Assembly (NCBI GenBank): GCA_946811695.1
Contig: OX328127.1
Span: forward strand, 47,839,783 to 47,903,782
From: Gonocerus acuteangulatus
Lineage: Eukaryota; Arthropoda; Insecta; Hemiptera; Coreidae
Direction: 5' to 3'
Length of the DNA: 64,000 nt
In this document: one piece after another, positions 1 to 10,640 of the stretch
How the letters are laid out: every line of letters begins with the position of its first letter
Position numbering within the stretch: position 1 is the stretch's first letter
The notes under the pieces: model-generated
What the model saw: only the letters and a program-made list of their open reading frames with translations
Told to the model about the DNA's origin: nothing
The model's database searches: none
Translations under genes and position numbers: made by a program

Positions 1-585
1 GCGCTAATCGCTAATTCACCTATAATGTTTAAATATCTTTGTAGCTAACTAGGAGGAATATTGAAGGTGGAATAAAAAAAGGATATTGGAAGTGTTATTA
101 CAAAGGACATTGAAGGTCGTATTTGGAAGTATATAGGAGGTGGTATTAGGAAGGATATACAAGGTGGCATTAGGAAGGTTATAGAAGGTGGTATTAGGAA
201 GGTTATTGGAGGTGGTATTAAGAAGGATATTAATGGCGGTATTAGAGAGAATATTGGAGGTGGTATTAGGAAGGATATAGAAGGTGGCATTAGGAAGGGT
301 ATTGGAGGTGGTATTAGGAAGGGTATAGAAGATGGTATTTGGAAGGGTATAGAAGGTGGTATTAGGAAGGATATTAAAGGCGGTATTAGGAAGGGAATAG
401 AAGGCGGTATTAGGGAGTATTTAGAAGGTGGCATTAGGAAGCATATTGAAGGTCGTAATGGGAAGGATATAGAAGGTGGTATTAGGAAGGATATTGAAGG
501 TCGTATTAGCAAGGATATAGAAGGTGGTATTAGGAAGGATATTAATGGTGGTATTAGAGAGGATATTGGAGGTGGCATTAGGAAG

Positions 586-636
586 GGTATAGAAGATGTT
601 ATTTGGTATACCCTTCCAAATAACATCTTCTATACC
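586..636. repeat. perfect 21-bp hairpin at block junction (copy 1)
   Basis: GGTATAGAAGATGTTATTTG plus G (586-606) is exactly complementary to 616-636, with a 9-nt loop (TATACCCTT). It lies directly before the block spacer. Confidence 0.9.
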
Positions 637-1216
637 TATCGCTAATTCACCTATAATGTTTAAATATCTTTGTAGCTAACTAGGAGGAATATTGAAGGTG
701 GAATAAAAAAAGGATATTGGAAGTGTTATTACAAAGGACATTGAAGGTCGTATTTGGAAGTATATAGGAGGTGGTATTAGGAAGGATATACAAGGTGGCA
801 TTAGGAAGGTTATAGAAGGTGGTATTAGGAAGGTTATTGGAGGTGGTATTAAGAAGGATATTAATGGCGGTATTAGAGAGAATATTGGAGGTGGTATTAG
901 GAAGGATATAGAAGGTGGCATTAGGAAGGGTATTGGAGGTGGTATTAGGAAGGGTATAGAAGATGGTATTTGGAAGGGTATAGAAGGTGGTATTAGGAAG
1001 GATATTAAAGGCGGTATTAGGAAGGGAATAGAAGGCGGTATTAGGGAGTATTTAGAAGGTGGCATTAGGAAGCATATTGAAGGTCGTAATGGGAAGGATA
1101 TAGAAGGTGGTATTAGGAAGGATATTGAAGGTCGTATTAGCAAGGATATAGAAGGTGGTATTAGGAAGGATATTAATGGTGGTATTAGAGAGGATATTGG
1201 AGGTGGCATTAGGAAG

Positions 1217-1267
1217 GGTATAGAAGATGTTATTTGGTATACCCTTCCAAATAACATCTTCTATACC
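1217..1267. repeat. perfect 21-bp hairpin at block junction (copy 2)
   Basis: Same stem (1217-1237 with 1247-1267) and same loop as at 586, shifted by exactly 631 bp, again directly before the spacer. Confidence 0.9.
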
Positions 1268-2615
1268 TATCGCTAATTCACCTATAATGTTTAAATATCT
1301 TTGTAGCTAACTAGGAGGAATATTGAAGGTGGAATAAAAAAAGGATATTGGAAGTGTTATTACAAAGGACATTGAAGGTCGTATTTGGAAGTATATAGGA
1401 GGTGGTATTAGGAAGGATATACAAGGTGGTATTAGGAAGGATATAGAAGGTCGTTCTAGGAAGGATATACAAGGTGGCATTAGGAAGGATATAGAAGGTG
1501 GTATTAGGAAGGATATATAAGGTGGTATTAGGAAGGATATTAAAGGTGGTATTAGGAAGGATATAGAAGGTCGTTTTAGGCAGGGTATACAAGGTGACAT
1601 TAGGAAGGATATAGAAGGTGGTATTAGGAAGGATATAGAAGGTCGTTTTAGGAAGGATATACAAGGTGGCATTAGGAAGGATATAGAAGGTGGTATTAGG
1701 AAGGATATAGAAGGTGGTATTAGGAAGGATATTAAAGGTGGTATTAGGAAGGATATAGAAGGTCGTTTTAGGCAGGATATATAAGGTGACATTAGGAAGG
1801 ATATAGAAGGTGGTATTAGGAAGGGTATAGAAGGTGGTATTAGAAAGAATATTAAAGGCGGTATTTGGAAGGATATAGGTGGTGGTATTAGGACGGATAT
1901 AGAAGGTGGTATTAGGAAGGGTATTGGAGGTGGTATTAGGAAGAATATTAAAGACGGTATTAGGAAGGATATTAAAGGGGGTATTAGGAAGGAAATAGAA
2001 GGTGGTATTAGGAAGGATATTAAAGGCGGTATTTCGAAGCATTTTGGAGGTGGTATTAGGAAGGATATTAAAGGCGGTATTAGGAAGGATATTGGAGGTG
2101 GTATTAGGAGGGATATAGAAGGTGGTATTAGGAAGGGTATTGGAGGTGGTATTAGGAAGAATATTAAAGACGGTATTAGGAAGAATATTAAAGGGGTTAT
2201 TAGGAAGGAAATAGAAGGCGGTATTAGGGAGTATACGGAAGGTGGCAATAGGAAGGATATTGAAGGTCGTAATAGGAAGGATATAGAAGGTGATATTAAG
2301 AAGGATAATGAAGGTCGTATTAGGAAGGTTATAGAAGGTGGTATTAGGAAGGTTATTGGAGGTGGTATTAAGAAGGATATTAATGGCGGTATTAGAGAGG
2401 ATATTGGAGGTGGGATTAGGAAGGATATAGAAGGCGGTATTAGGGAGGATATAGAAGGTGCTATTAGGAAGGATATCGAAGGTCGTAATGGGAAGGATAT
2501 AGAAGGTGGTATTAGGAAGGATATTGAAGGTCGTATTAGCAAGGATATAGAAGGTGGTATTAGGAAGGATATTAATGGTGGTATTAGAGAGGATATTGGA
2601 GGTGGCATTAGGAAG

Positions 2616-2666
2616 GGTATAGAAGATGTTATTTGGTATACCCTTCCAAATAACATCTTCTATACC
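2616..2666. repeat. perfect 21-bp hairpin at block junction (copy 3)
   Basis: Stem 2616-2636 with 2646-2666 and the same loop, 1399 bp after copy 2. It ends the third block. The fourth block lacks it and instead meets the strand switch at 4160. Confidence 0.9.
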
Positions 2667-4160
2667 TATCGCTAATTCACCTATAATGTTTAAATATCTT
2701 TGTAGCTAACTAGGAGGAATATTGAAGGTGGAATAAAAAAAGGATATTGGAAGTGTTATTACAAAGGACATTGAAGGTCGTATTTGGAAGTATATAGGAG
2801 GTGGTATTAGGAAGGATATACAAGGTGGTATTAGGAATGATATAGAAGGTCGTTCTAGGAAGGATATACAAGGTGGCATTAGGAAGGATATAGAAGGTGG
2901 TATTAGGAAGGATATATAAGGTGGTATTAGGAAGGATATTAAAGGTGGTATTAGGAAGGATATAGAAGGTCGTTTTAGGCAGGGTATACAAGGTGACATT
3001 AGGAAGGATATAGAAGGTGGTATTAGGAAGGATATAGAAGGTCGTTTTAGGAAGGATATACAAGGTGGCATTAGGAAGGATATAGAAGGTGGTATTAGGA
3101 AGGATATAGAAGGTGGTATTAGGAAGGATATTAAAGGTGGTATTAGGAAGGATATAGAAGGTCGTTTTAGGCAGGATATATAAGGTGACATTAGGAAGGA
3201 TATAGAAGGTGGTATTAGGAAGGGTATAGAAGGTGGTATTAGAAAGAATATTAAAGGCGGTATTTGGAAGGATATAGGTGGTGGTATTAGGACGGATATA
3301 GAAGGTGGTATTAGGAAGGGTATTGGAGGTGGTATTAGGAAGAATATTAAAGACGGTATTAGGAAGGATATTAAAGGGGGTATTAGGAAGGAAATAGAAG
3401 GTGGTATTAGGAAGGATATTAAAGGCGGTATTTCGAAGCATTTTGGAGGTGGTATTAGGAAGGATATTAAAGGCGGTATTAGGAAGGATATTGGAGGTGG
3501 TATTAGGAGGGATATAGAAGGTGGTATTAGGAAGGGTATTGGAGGTGGTATTAGGAAGAATATTAAAGACGGTATTAGGAAGAATATTAAAGGGGTTATT
3601 AGGAAGGAAATAGAAGGCGGTATTAGGGAGTATACGGAAGGTGGCAATAGGAAGGATATTGAAGGTCGTAATAGGAAGGATATAGAAGGTGATATTAAGA
3701 AGGATAATGAAGGTCGTATTAGGAAGGTTATAGAAGGTGGTATTAGGAAGGTTATTGGAGGTGGTATTAAGAAGGATATTAATGGCGGTATTAGAGAGGA
3801 TATTGGAGGTGGGATTAGGAAGGATATAGAAGGCGGTATTAGGGAGGATATAGAAGGTGCTATTAGGAAGGATATCGAAGGTCGTATTAGGAAGGATATA
3901 GAAGGTGGCATTAGGACGGATATTGGAAGTAGTATTAGGAAGAATATAAAAGCTGATATTAGGCAGGATATGGAAGGTGGTATTAGGAAGGATATTGAAG
4001 GTGGTAATAGGAAGGATATAGAAGGTGGTATTACGAAGAATATAGAAGGTGGTATTAGGAAGGGTATATAAGGTGCTATTAAAAAGGATATTAATGGCGG
4101 TATTAGAGAGGATATTGGAGGTGGTATTAGGAAGGATATAGAAGGCGGCATTAGGAAGGG

Positions 4161-5058
4161 TCCTTCCTAATCCCAACTTCAATATCCTTCCCTATACCAC
4201 CTTCTTTATCCTTCTTAATACCACCTTCTATATCCTTCCTAATGCAACCTTCTATAACCTTCCTAATACCACCTCCTATATACCTCCAAATACCACCTTC
4301 TATATCCTTCCTATTTCGACCTTCAATATCCTTCCTAATACCACCTTCCATATCCTGCCTAATATCAGCTTTTATATTCTTCCTAATACTACTTCCAATA
4401 TCCGTCCTTATGCCACCTTCTATATCCTTCCTAATACGACCTTCGATATCCTTCCTAATAGCACCTTCTATATCCTCCCTAATACTGCCTTCTATATCCT
4501 TCCTAATCCCACCTCCAATATCCTCTCTAATACCGCCATTAATATCCTTCCTAATACCACCTCCAATAACCTTCCTAATACCACCTACTATAACCTTCCT
4601 AATACGACCTTCATTATCCTTCTTAATATCACCTTCTATATCCTTCCTATTACGACTTTCAATATCCTTCCTATTGCCACCTTCTGTATACTCCCTAATA
4701 CCCCCTTTAATATCCTTCCTAATACCACCTCCAATACCCTTCCTAATACCACCTTCTATATCCTTCCAAATACCGCCTTTAATATCCTTCCTAATACCAC
4801 CTCCAAAATGCTTCGAAATACCGCCTTTAATATCCTTCCTAATACCACCTTCTATTTCCTTCCTAATACCCCCTTTAATATCCTTCCTAATACCGTCTTT
4901 AATATTCTTCCTAATACCACCTCCAATACCCTTCCTAATACCACCTTCTATATCCCTCCTAATACCACCACCAATATCCTTCCAAATACCGCCTTTAATA
5001 TTCTTTCTAATACCACCTTCTATACCCTTCCTAATACCACCTTCTATATCCGCGCGCT
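4161..5058 (-). repeat. 24-bp minisatellite array, inverted arm
   Basis: At TTAGGAAGG-GT-CCTTCCTAA (4151-4170) the array reverses strand. Variant units are mirrored about 4160.5: the distinctive SISCLISA-encoding unit is at 3951-3974 on one strand and 4347-4370 on the other, exactly symmetric. The arms stay in register for about 530 bp, then continue with small deletions to about 5050. This is therefore an inverted duplication of the neighbouring block, not an independent array. Confidence 0.9.
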
Positions 5059-5064
5059 AACGTT

Positions 5065-5723
5065 TGCCCAACTCTGCCTTTGAAGCATCACACTGTAATG
5101 TAACATCCAACTTGGGGTCAAACAGCTGCAATATTGGTGTATTACATACCAACTCTTTTATTCGTTCAAAAGATAGCTGTTGTTCTTCCCCCCCCCCCCC
5201 CCCAACACCATTTCACGCCATTCTTCAAAAGTATGCGAAGAGGCGCTGACTGCTCAGCTAAATTTGGAAGAAAAGGATTTAAATAGTTGACGACTCCCAT
5301 AAACCTCTGTAATTGTTTCTTCGTTCGAGGTTCAGGCATATTTTTAATCACTTTTACCCGATCAGGGTCGCACCTTGCCCCTTCTGCTGAAAATATCATT
5401 CCCAAATATTTGACAGACGTCACTTTGTATTTCAATTTATCCGAATTAAAGCGAACGCCATTCATTAAAGCTCGATCCATAGCCTTATCTAAAATTAAAT
5501 CATGCTCACGTTCTGTCTTAGCATGTACTATCAGGTCATCAAAAAAAATCTCTAAACCATCTATATCTCCGAAAATCTTGATCATCTCCCGCTGAAATAT
5601 TTCTGGATCGCTTGCCAAACCAAAAGGGGCCCTCAAGAATCTATATCGCCCAAAAGGAGTGTTGAATGTGTACTTGAAACTTGAAGCCTCATCCAACTCC
5701 ATGTGATAAAACCCCTGTTTCAA
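5065..5723 (-). pseudogene. pol: Ty3/gypsy pol: reverse transcriptase and start of RNase H
   Basis: This is the palm, thumb and connection part of a Ty3/gypsy reverse transcriptase. The frame carries GFYHMELDE, the FGRYRFLRAPFGL block and the catalytic box as FFDD (residues 60-63 of the 5723-5166 frame; YVDD or FVDD in most relatives). KYLGMIFSAEG and FMGVVNYL follow, as expected. A run of about 14 C on the plus strand near 5190-5203 breaks the frame. Beyond it another frame continues with ELVCNTPILQLFDPKLDV and the RNase H start QCDASKAELG. Similarity stops near 5065 where the satellite begins, so the rest of RNase H, integrase and the 3' LTR are missing. Confidence 0.88.
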
Positions 5724-7402
5724 ATCCAGAACGGAAAAACAGTACTGCCAGCCAACTTGCAGGTTAGTCCTTCAACTGATGGAATTTCAAAATGTTCACG
5801 CCTGACAAATTTATTCAAGTCCATAGGATTCAAGCACAATCTCACTGAAGAGTCTGGTTTCTCAACAATTACTAAGTCATTCACCCAATCAGTTGGCTCA
5901 GTTACCTTTGCCACCACACCTTGGTCCTCTAAATCATTTAACACACCTCTCAGTCTATCCTTCAAACATTCAGGAATCCTCCGAACTGGCCGAACATCAG
6001 GTACAGCATTATCAGATAGTTTAATACTATATTTATTAGGGAGTCTTCCTATCCCCTCAAATACTGCCTTATGGCGCAAAACAAAATTCTGTTTCCAAGG
6101 CTCCTCAATAATTGACTCAATTTGGGAAATTAATTTAAGGTTGACACACGTTTGAAGAGATAGAATAGGTGCAGACTCTACGTCAGCTACTACAAAATTT
6201 ATATGACACGGGGTTCGCCCTTTAGGCTTACAAAAAAGATCTACAGATCCTTTAGGTATTATCTCGAACCCCCCGTAGGCAACCAAAACCTTATTAGAAT
6301 TCTTTAACTGAATCCCAGAAGGGGCTATTTTCTTAAATATCTTTAAGGGCAATATGACATCTGGTCCCGTGTCTACTTTAAATTCAATTTCGGTTTCTCC
6401 TATACTAATTGGATACATCCATTTCTTATCTCCGAATTTCATAGTAATTAATGAATCTAAATATACCTTTTGTGGAGTATCACTGCTGGTACCTGCAGAC
6501 ATCTTCGATTCCACCGTCAGGGCATCCTCCTTGGAGATTCTCTTCCTGTCTCGTCCATTTTCTGTGTCTCTTTTACCGCTTGATCCCCAGTTACCCGAGC
6601 TCCTGGCACGATTTTCATAAAAGGTAGTTTTAGACTTCCTTCTTTCGCAACATCTGGCGAATTGGTTCAGACCTTGGCAATAATTACATATCTCACCATA
6701 AGCTGGACATTTCTCTGGTAGTTCACCATGCATATATGAACAGTACCGACATTTCTTCATATTAGTTGTTTTTTTAGTTGATCTTCCATCAGTCATTGGC
6801 GTACGATTCATAGCAAAAACTTCATCTCGACTCGTATGCAGATCTTTCATGAAACGCTCGCTTAGTTCGTATGTCCGGTAAGCATTCCCAATCTCCGGCA
6901 ACGTATGTTCAGGTTTTTTCAACAAACTATTCTGAAGGTCATTATATGGACAGTTTAGCACCAAATGATCTCGTATCATTCTTTCTGCATATGATTTGTT
7001 GCAGTTACTGCAAGTAAACTGGCATTTTTCAGCTTGTTTCTTGGAATCAGTCAAGTGCTGGTCAAAATTCTGCATCCCCTTCTGCTTCAAGCAATTAAAC
7101 TGATAAGTTTCCATAGGAACATTAATCATGGGAATACAATAGGCTGCAAATCCATCAATAACGTCTTTCAGGGTCCTCAAATCATCATCTTTATTTTTCT
7201 CAAAAATCATATTATTATATACATCAAGACCTTCATCTCCAATATAATTAAAAAATAATGCTTTTTTCCATTTTTCATCTTTTAGTTTATTTTTACCTGA
7301 TGCAATCATATAATTGTCAAATTTTTGTATCCATTTTTTCCAGTTATTGCCTAAGTTCTCATCGAAAACTAAAGGACCTGGCATTACAAATTCGTTCTCC
7401 AT
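5720..7402 (-). CDS. gag-pol: Ty3/gypsy gag-protease-RT N-terminus
   Basis: The 560-residue frame starts at a true ATG about 100 nt after the predicted primer-binding site. Residues 1-200 are capsid-like (WKKWIQKFDNYMIASG, FFNYIGDEGLDVYN) of the K02A2.6-like/Mag-like gypsy kind. Two CCHC-type knuckles follow near 218-252; in the second (CNYCQGLNQFARCC) the usual His is Gln. An aspartic protease with KVDTGPDVILP has its catalytic D-T-G at 344-346. RT begins with PDSSVRLCLNPMDLNKFVRR. The frame ends at 5720, where a T-run near 5735 appears to be one base short; the RT continues in another frame downstream. As it stands no full polyprotein can be made. Confidence 0.88.
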   Translation of the reverse strand: MENEFVMPGPLVFDENLGNNWKKWIQKFDNYMIASGKNKLKDEKWKKALFFNYIGDEGLDVYNNMIFEKNKDDDLRTLKDVIDGFAAYCIPMINVPMETYQFNCLKQKGMQNFDQHLTDSKKQAEKCQFTCSNCNKSYAERMIRDHLVLNCPYNDLQNSLLKKPEHTLPEIGNAYRTYELSERFMKDLHTSRDEVFAMNRTPMTDGRSTKKTTNMKKCRYCSYMHGELPEKCPAYGEICNYCQGLNQFARCCERRKSKTTFYENRARSSGNWGSSGKRDTENGRDRKRISKEDALTVESKMSAGTSSDTPQKVYLDSLITMKFGDKKWMYPISIGETEIEFKVDTGPDVILPLKIFKKIAPSGIQLKNSNKVLVAYGGFEIIPKGSVDLFCKPKGRTPCHINFVVADVESAPILSLQTCVNLKLISQIESIIEEPWKQNFVLRHKAVFEGIGRLPNKYSIKLSDNAVPDVRPVRRIPECLKDRLRGVLNDLEDQGVVAKVTEPTDWVNDLVIVEKPDSSVRLCLNPMDLNKFVRREHFEIPSVEGLTCKLAGSTVFPFWI

Positions 7403-7507
7403 GTTTTATGTTGAAAAAACTATTCACAAAAAGGTATACTCAATTATTCACAGCTCACCTGATTGCTCGCTAAATTATCCTTTATTCTTTTCTTAAGACG
7501 CGTAAAA

Positions 7508-7519
7508 CACCTGGCACCA
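7508..7519 (-). other. candidate tRNA primer-binding site
   Basis: On the minus strand TGGTGCCAGGTG directly follows the predicted LTR end (..TAAACA). It begins with TGG, as primer-binding sites complementary to tRNA CCA ends do, and lies about 105 nt before the gag ATG. I cannot assign the tRNA. Confidence 0.6.
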
Positions 7520-7729
7520 TGTTTAGTAATTAGGTGTAAATAACTCGCACAGATTAAATAGTAAATAGCATCTCTTTATTACATGGCTGTATCTTACAAA
7601 CTGCTGGAAAACTACCTAGTGTCTTTTGTTTAAGAATGACAATCTATGTACCATATGTTTTACAAGCGACTCTAGCGAGCCTTATCTCAACTACTCACTA
7701 CACAGTAGATCACATTGTACTACCAAACA
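7520..7729 (-). repeat. candidate 5' LTR of the Ty3/gypsy element
   Basis: On the minus strand this 210-bp stretch begins TGTTTGG and ends CTAAACA, with the primer site immediately after and an AATAAA before its 3' end. No second LTR is present because the element is cut at about 5065, so length cannot be confirmed. The outer end at 7729 falls in the loop of a perfect hairpin (7709-7745), so the true outer boundary may lie further out. Confidence 0.5.
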
Positions 7730-7745
7730 GGTAGTACAATGTGAT
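7709..7745. repeat. perfect 16-bp hairpin at LTR outer edge
   Basis: ATCACATTGTACTACC (7709-7724) is exactly complementary to 7730-7745 around the loop AAACA. It could be a transcription or RNA element of the LTR, or a chance structure at the insertion edge. Confidence 0.8.
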
Positions 7746-8070
7746 AATAATAATGTGATAAATAAAAAAATTTACTTAGGCTTGGACAGCGTCCATTATC
7801 CAGCGTGTTTACCTATATACATAATTTAATTATTTAAAATAACAATATACAATTAGAAAAAATATGGACTTTACTCTAATGAAAACTAGATAACAGAAGA
7901 AAAACAAAAAATAAAATAAATAATTAAACAATTTAATGAAATAACAAGAGGGGAAAACACAGCTAAAAATTAAGACTAGAATATGAAATAAAATACGCTT
8001 TTCCTAATCAATAATTAAACTGCCGAATTAAAAATTGTCTGTATCTCCATAGATTATATCCATATTTATA
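7746..8070. other. AT-rich spacer
   Basis: A-rich intergenic DNA. I see no gene or clear repeat. Confidence 0.6.
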
Positions 8071-8402
8071 CTAGGTGTCCCAGTTAGTTCCTTTATGAAT
8101 CTTTTTAACTTCTTCAGAGTAGAGTAGGTCCTTGCCGTAGTGTGCTCTCCTGAGCTCCTTCATTACCGGACATCTAGCGATAAAATGCATGGTGTCTCCT
8201 CCTGTTTGAGATAGCACATGGAGCGGAGTGCACACTCGTCTTTACACCATGGCCTGCTGTTAAGATGCAGTATTTCTCTCCTAGCGTCCATGATTAAATA
8301 TAATTTATATAATATTTGAATCGGATGATATTTGGAAAGCTAGAACCCTTTAATATTTCTACCTCTATTTCATTTGGGTAAGCCAAACCGTACCCCCTCC
8401 AA
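8071..8402 (-). pseudogene. 3' end of a decayed non-LTR retrotransposon
   Basis: Minus-strand translation in three short frames gives a protein-like series: WRGYGLAYPNEIEVEI, then LIMDARREILHLNSRPWCKD, then GGDTMHFIARCPVMKELRR ending with a stop at 8071-8073. The last part has the H-x4-C-P signature of the C-terminal zinc-knuckle region of non-LTR retrotransposon ORF2 proteins. At least two frameshifts and stops are present. It differs from the I-like copies elsewhere in the window; the clade is not determined. Confidence 0.6.
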
Positions 8403-10143
8403 TAAGTGAATTAAGCCTAAAGATGTTTTGGAGAAAATTCATTCGGCATTGTTGAATGATAACTTTCTACTTACTACGAAAATGATTCCTCATCTCCAAA
8501 CGTAACCAAAATGTGTATATTTTACTTTCTAGAAAATTTCAACTCACCGTCTTCTTACAGAAACCAAAATGCTTGTTTTGTATTTTTGTCGAAAATTTCC
8601 AAAGATGACGCCATGGAAGATTTATCAAATTATTGGGGATATGTTTGACTAGACGCCTACGATTTTAAGGTGAGCGAATTTTGATGGTTAAAGATTTTTG
8701 TGCCAAACGTAATCAAAATCGGATCGTGCTTGTAGGCAGGAAGGCACGTCAGAAATTCTGGATTTTATCATAGGATCTTCATTAGATCATCATCCCTATG
8801 AGGACTAAAAGGTTTTGTTAGAACATCGGTAAATAATTGTTCAATACTTTGTTTAATTTATTTAACAGGTAGTATTTCTAATGATAATTGTTTAAGTACT
8901 TATATATTTATTGAAATGTCTCAAGAGAAGTAGAATAGTGAATGACTCCCTCTGTTAAACAATCAGAACGGCTGCCAATAGATTACTAGTGGAGGGAAGT
9001 GATGACAATGGGTTTCGGGTGTTCCTCCTCCGTTTTCAGGGCCTATTCAACAGTTCTCAGATCTCAAAACCGCATGAATTCTTAATGGTCTTACTCGTAG
9101 AGAGGGTCTTAAACGTAAATTGTTAAATTCTAATGATCTGGTATGTAATTTGGAGGATTTCAATCAGAATCTAAACAATGTAGTCTCGACCAAAAAGGAT
9201 TGAAAACATGTAACTATTCAATATGGTTTGATGCCACTAATATATAAGATTAGTAAATATATAAGGTATAGATCAGTAATATATAAGATTAGTAAAAACA
9301 TTTTAAACGTTAAGGAATCCAATGATCCACAATGCTGGTTTATTGGATGAAACAGATACAAAAGCTTGAAACGACTGCTGCTGCAAGGCTTAAAACACTA
9401 CCACCGTTATATTTCTGAGTAATTGGACGTTAAATTCCAACAAAGTAGTGCAGTACGCTATAGAAATCTTGTATACAGAAGAGTAGGAGAAACCCTATCA
9501 CATAATCTAGTATATCCCATATCTTGTCGTGTGCCATATCTAGTAATAGGTGTAGTGCAAGAGGTTCCCTGGATATGTGGCGATGGGAATCCTACTAGCA
9601 AGTATTGTTCTGAGTCTGACAGCAAATGCTTATTAGGGATAGGTTGATTTAATATTAAAATTGAGTCAGAACTCAATAACTGACATTGCCATATTCTGGT
9701 GGAGTATAATTGATGTTCTATAGCATGGAATTCCCGAGTTAGGCATAAACAATTTAAGTGTTAACCATTTAAATAAATAAATGATTACTCAATCGATTTG
9801 ATCCCGGGTTATTCAAGTCGCTATACGCTAGGAAAATATTACCTAAATAACAGATACCAGTGCGCGGAGGTTCCACTTTTAACAGGCGACCGTCAAAAAA
9901 AGTGACCTATTTTCATTCGGTACCTAGGAGCTATCTTCCTGGGGTGGTGAGTTGATTAAGTCTGTTCTTGTAGATATTTGTTAATTTGTCGTTCTTTCAT
10001 GTTGATGTATTTTATTCAGTTTTAGCACCGAAGGAAAGTAGCTATTGAGGTTGCACTCATGACGGAATTTTTGAAAAATTTCTTCGAATCTTTATCGATC
10101 CTATCGAAAATGATATTAGACACCGAAAATGACCCCCGTTCAA

Positions 10144-10145
<2 letters not shown>
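8403..10145. other. intergenic, no gene seen
   Basis: AT-rich DNA. The phrase AATATATAAGATTAGTAAA occurs twice about 41 bp apart near 9237 and 9278. Near 8700 is a phrase AAACGTAATCAAAATCGGAT of the kind found in interspersed insect repeats. Open frames of 72-74 codons near 9423-9676 overlap on both strands and look accidental. Confidence 0.5.
10019..10088 (+). repeat. dispersed repeat, copy A
   Basis: TTTTAGCAC..GAAGGAAAGTA, TTGCACTCATGACGGAATTT and CTTCGAATCTTTAT recur with few changes at 10952-11033. A short part (CTCATGACGGAAT) also occurs near 60046. Family unknown. Confidence 0.7.
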
Positions 10146-10146
<1 letters not shown>

Positions 10147-10196
<50 letters not shown>

Positions 10197-10199
10197 TAA
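10147..10199. repeat. (TA)n microsatellite
   Basis: Uninterrupted TA dinucleotides ending in CATATATA. Confidence 0.95.
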
Positions 10200-10318
10200 T
10201 ATAGTTATAGTATGTATATGTGTCTGTTGACACGATACAGGCTAGAGTTTTTGTTTTTTCGCCACGAAACTTGGACTGTAGTATTCTTCCATCAAACGAT
10301 TGAACGAGTTCATTAACC

Positions 10319-10640
10319 AACAAAATCGGCCCATTTGGAGGGGGGGGGGGGGGGTTATTCCGGAGCCAAAGTCGTTATTTGCCAATACCAGCCATAATAT
10401 TTGTTATATTTTAACTCGGTATTCGTTGTGGTCAACTGAAGAGAACATTTTTTTATAAAAATAAACTAAATCGGTTGACTAGAAGGGGGGGGGTGCTCCG
10501 GACTGAAATTACTAATTTCCTTATACCGGTAGTAATTTCTGTTGTATTGTAACGAAACTCTTTATACGTCCTGAGTATCTAATAAGAAAGAACTGATATG
10601 AAAATGAACTAAATCCGTCTATCTGAAGATAGGGGGGTGT
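10319..10640 (+). repeat. three diverged tandem units of about 144 bp with G-tracts
   Basis: The phrase CTAAATCGG or close (10321, 10466, 10609) recurs every 143-145 bp. Each is followed by a poly-G tract (about 10339-10354, 10484-10493, 10631-10636) and, in the first two, by CTCCGGA or TTCCGGA. Units are strongly diverged between the tracts. I see no coding capacity. Confidence 0.6.

Larger units (their letters stand above)
1..4160 (+). repeat. 24-bp minisatellite array, first arm
   Basis: The stretch is built of a degenerate 24-bp unit, about GGTGGTATTAGGAAGG plus ATATAGAA on this strand, repeated head to tail. Variants GGTCGT, GGTGGC, GGATATTAAA and GGGTATTGGA recur in fixed order. Because 24 is divisible by 3 and the unit lacks stops in some minus-strand frames, long open frames arise (193, 449 and 481 residues with a PPSISFLI period; 243 and 490 residues with an NTTFNILP period). 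Two overlapping frames are open at once, which argues against coding. The array is noncoding satellite-like DNA; I do not recognise the family. Confidence 0.93.
7..4160 (+). repeat. higher-order repeat: 631, 631, 1399 and about 1490 bp blocks
   Basis: A non-repeat spacer of about 45 bp (TAATTCACCTATAATG followed by TTTAAATATC) begins blocks near 7, 638, 1269 and 2668, so block starts are 631, 631 and 1399 bp apart. Blocks one and two translate identically over 193 residues and look identical at base level. Blocks three and four are longer, share the same order of variant units and differ by only scattered bases. Such identity means recent block duplication, or an assembly artefact in a repeat. 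Confidence 0.88.

Noticed and set aside
1..5058. Possible CRISPR-like array of short repeats
   Set aside because: Units are contiguous without unique spacers, degenerate, and in a eukaryotic context.
45..5083. Long open frames (193-490 codons) in the 24-bp array
   Set aside because: Unit length divisible by 3 keeps frames open. Two overlapping frames are open at once and the peptides are pure 8-residue repeats without signal or domain.
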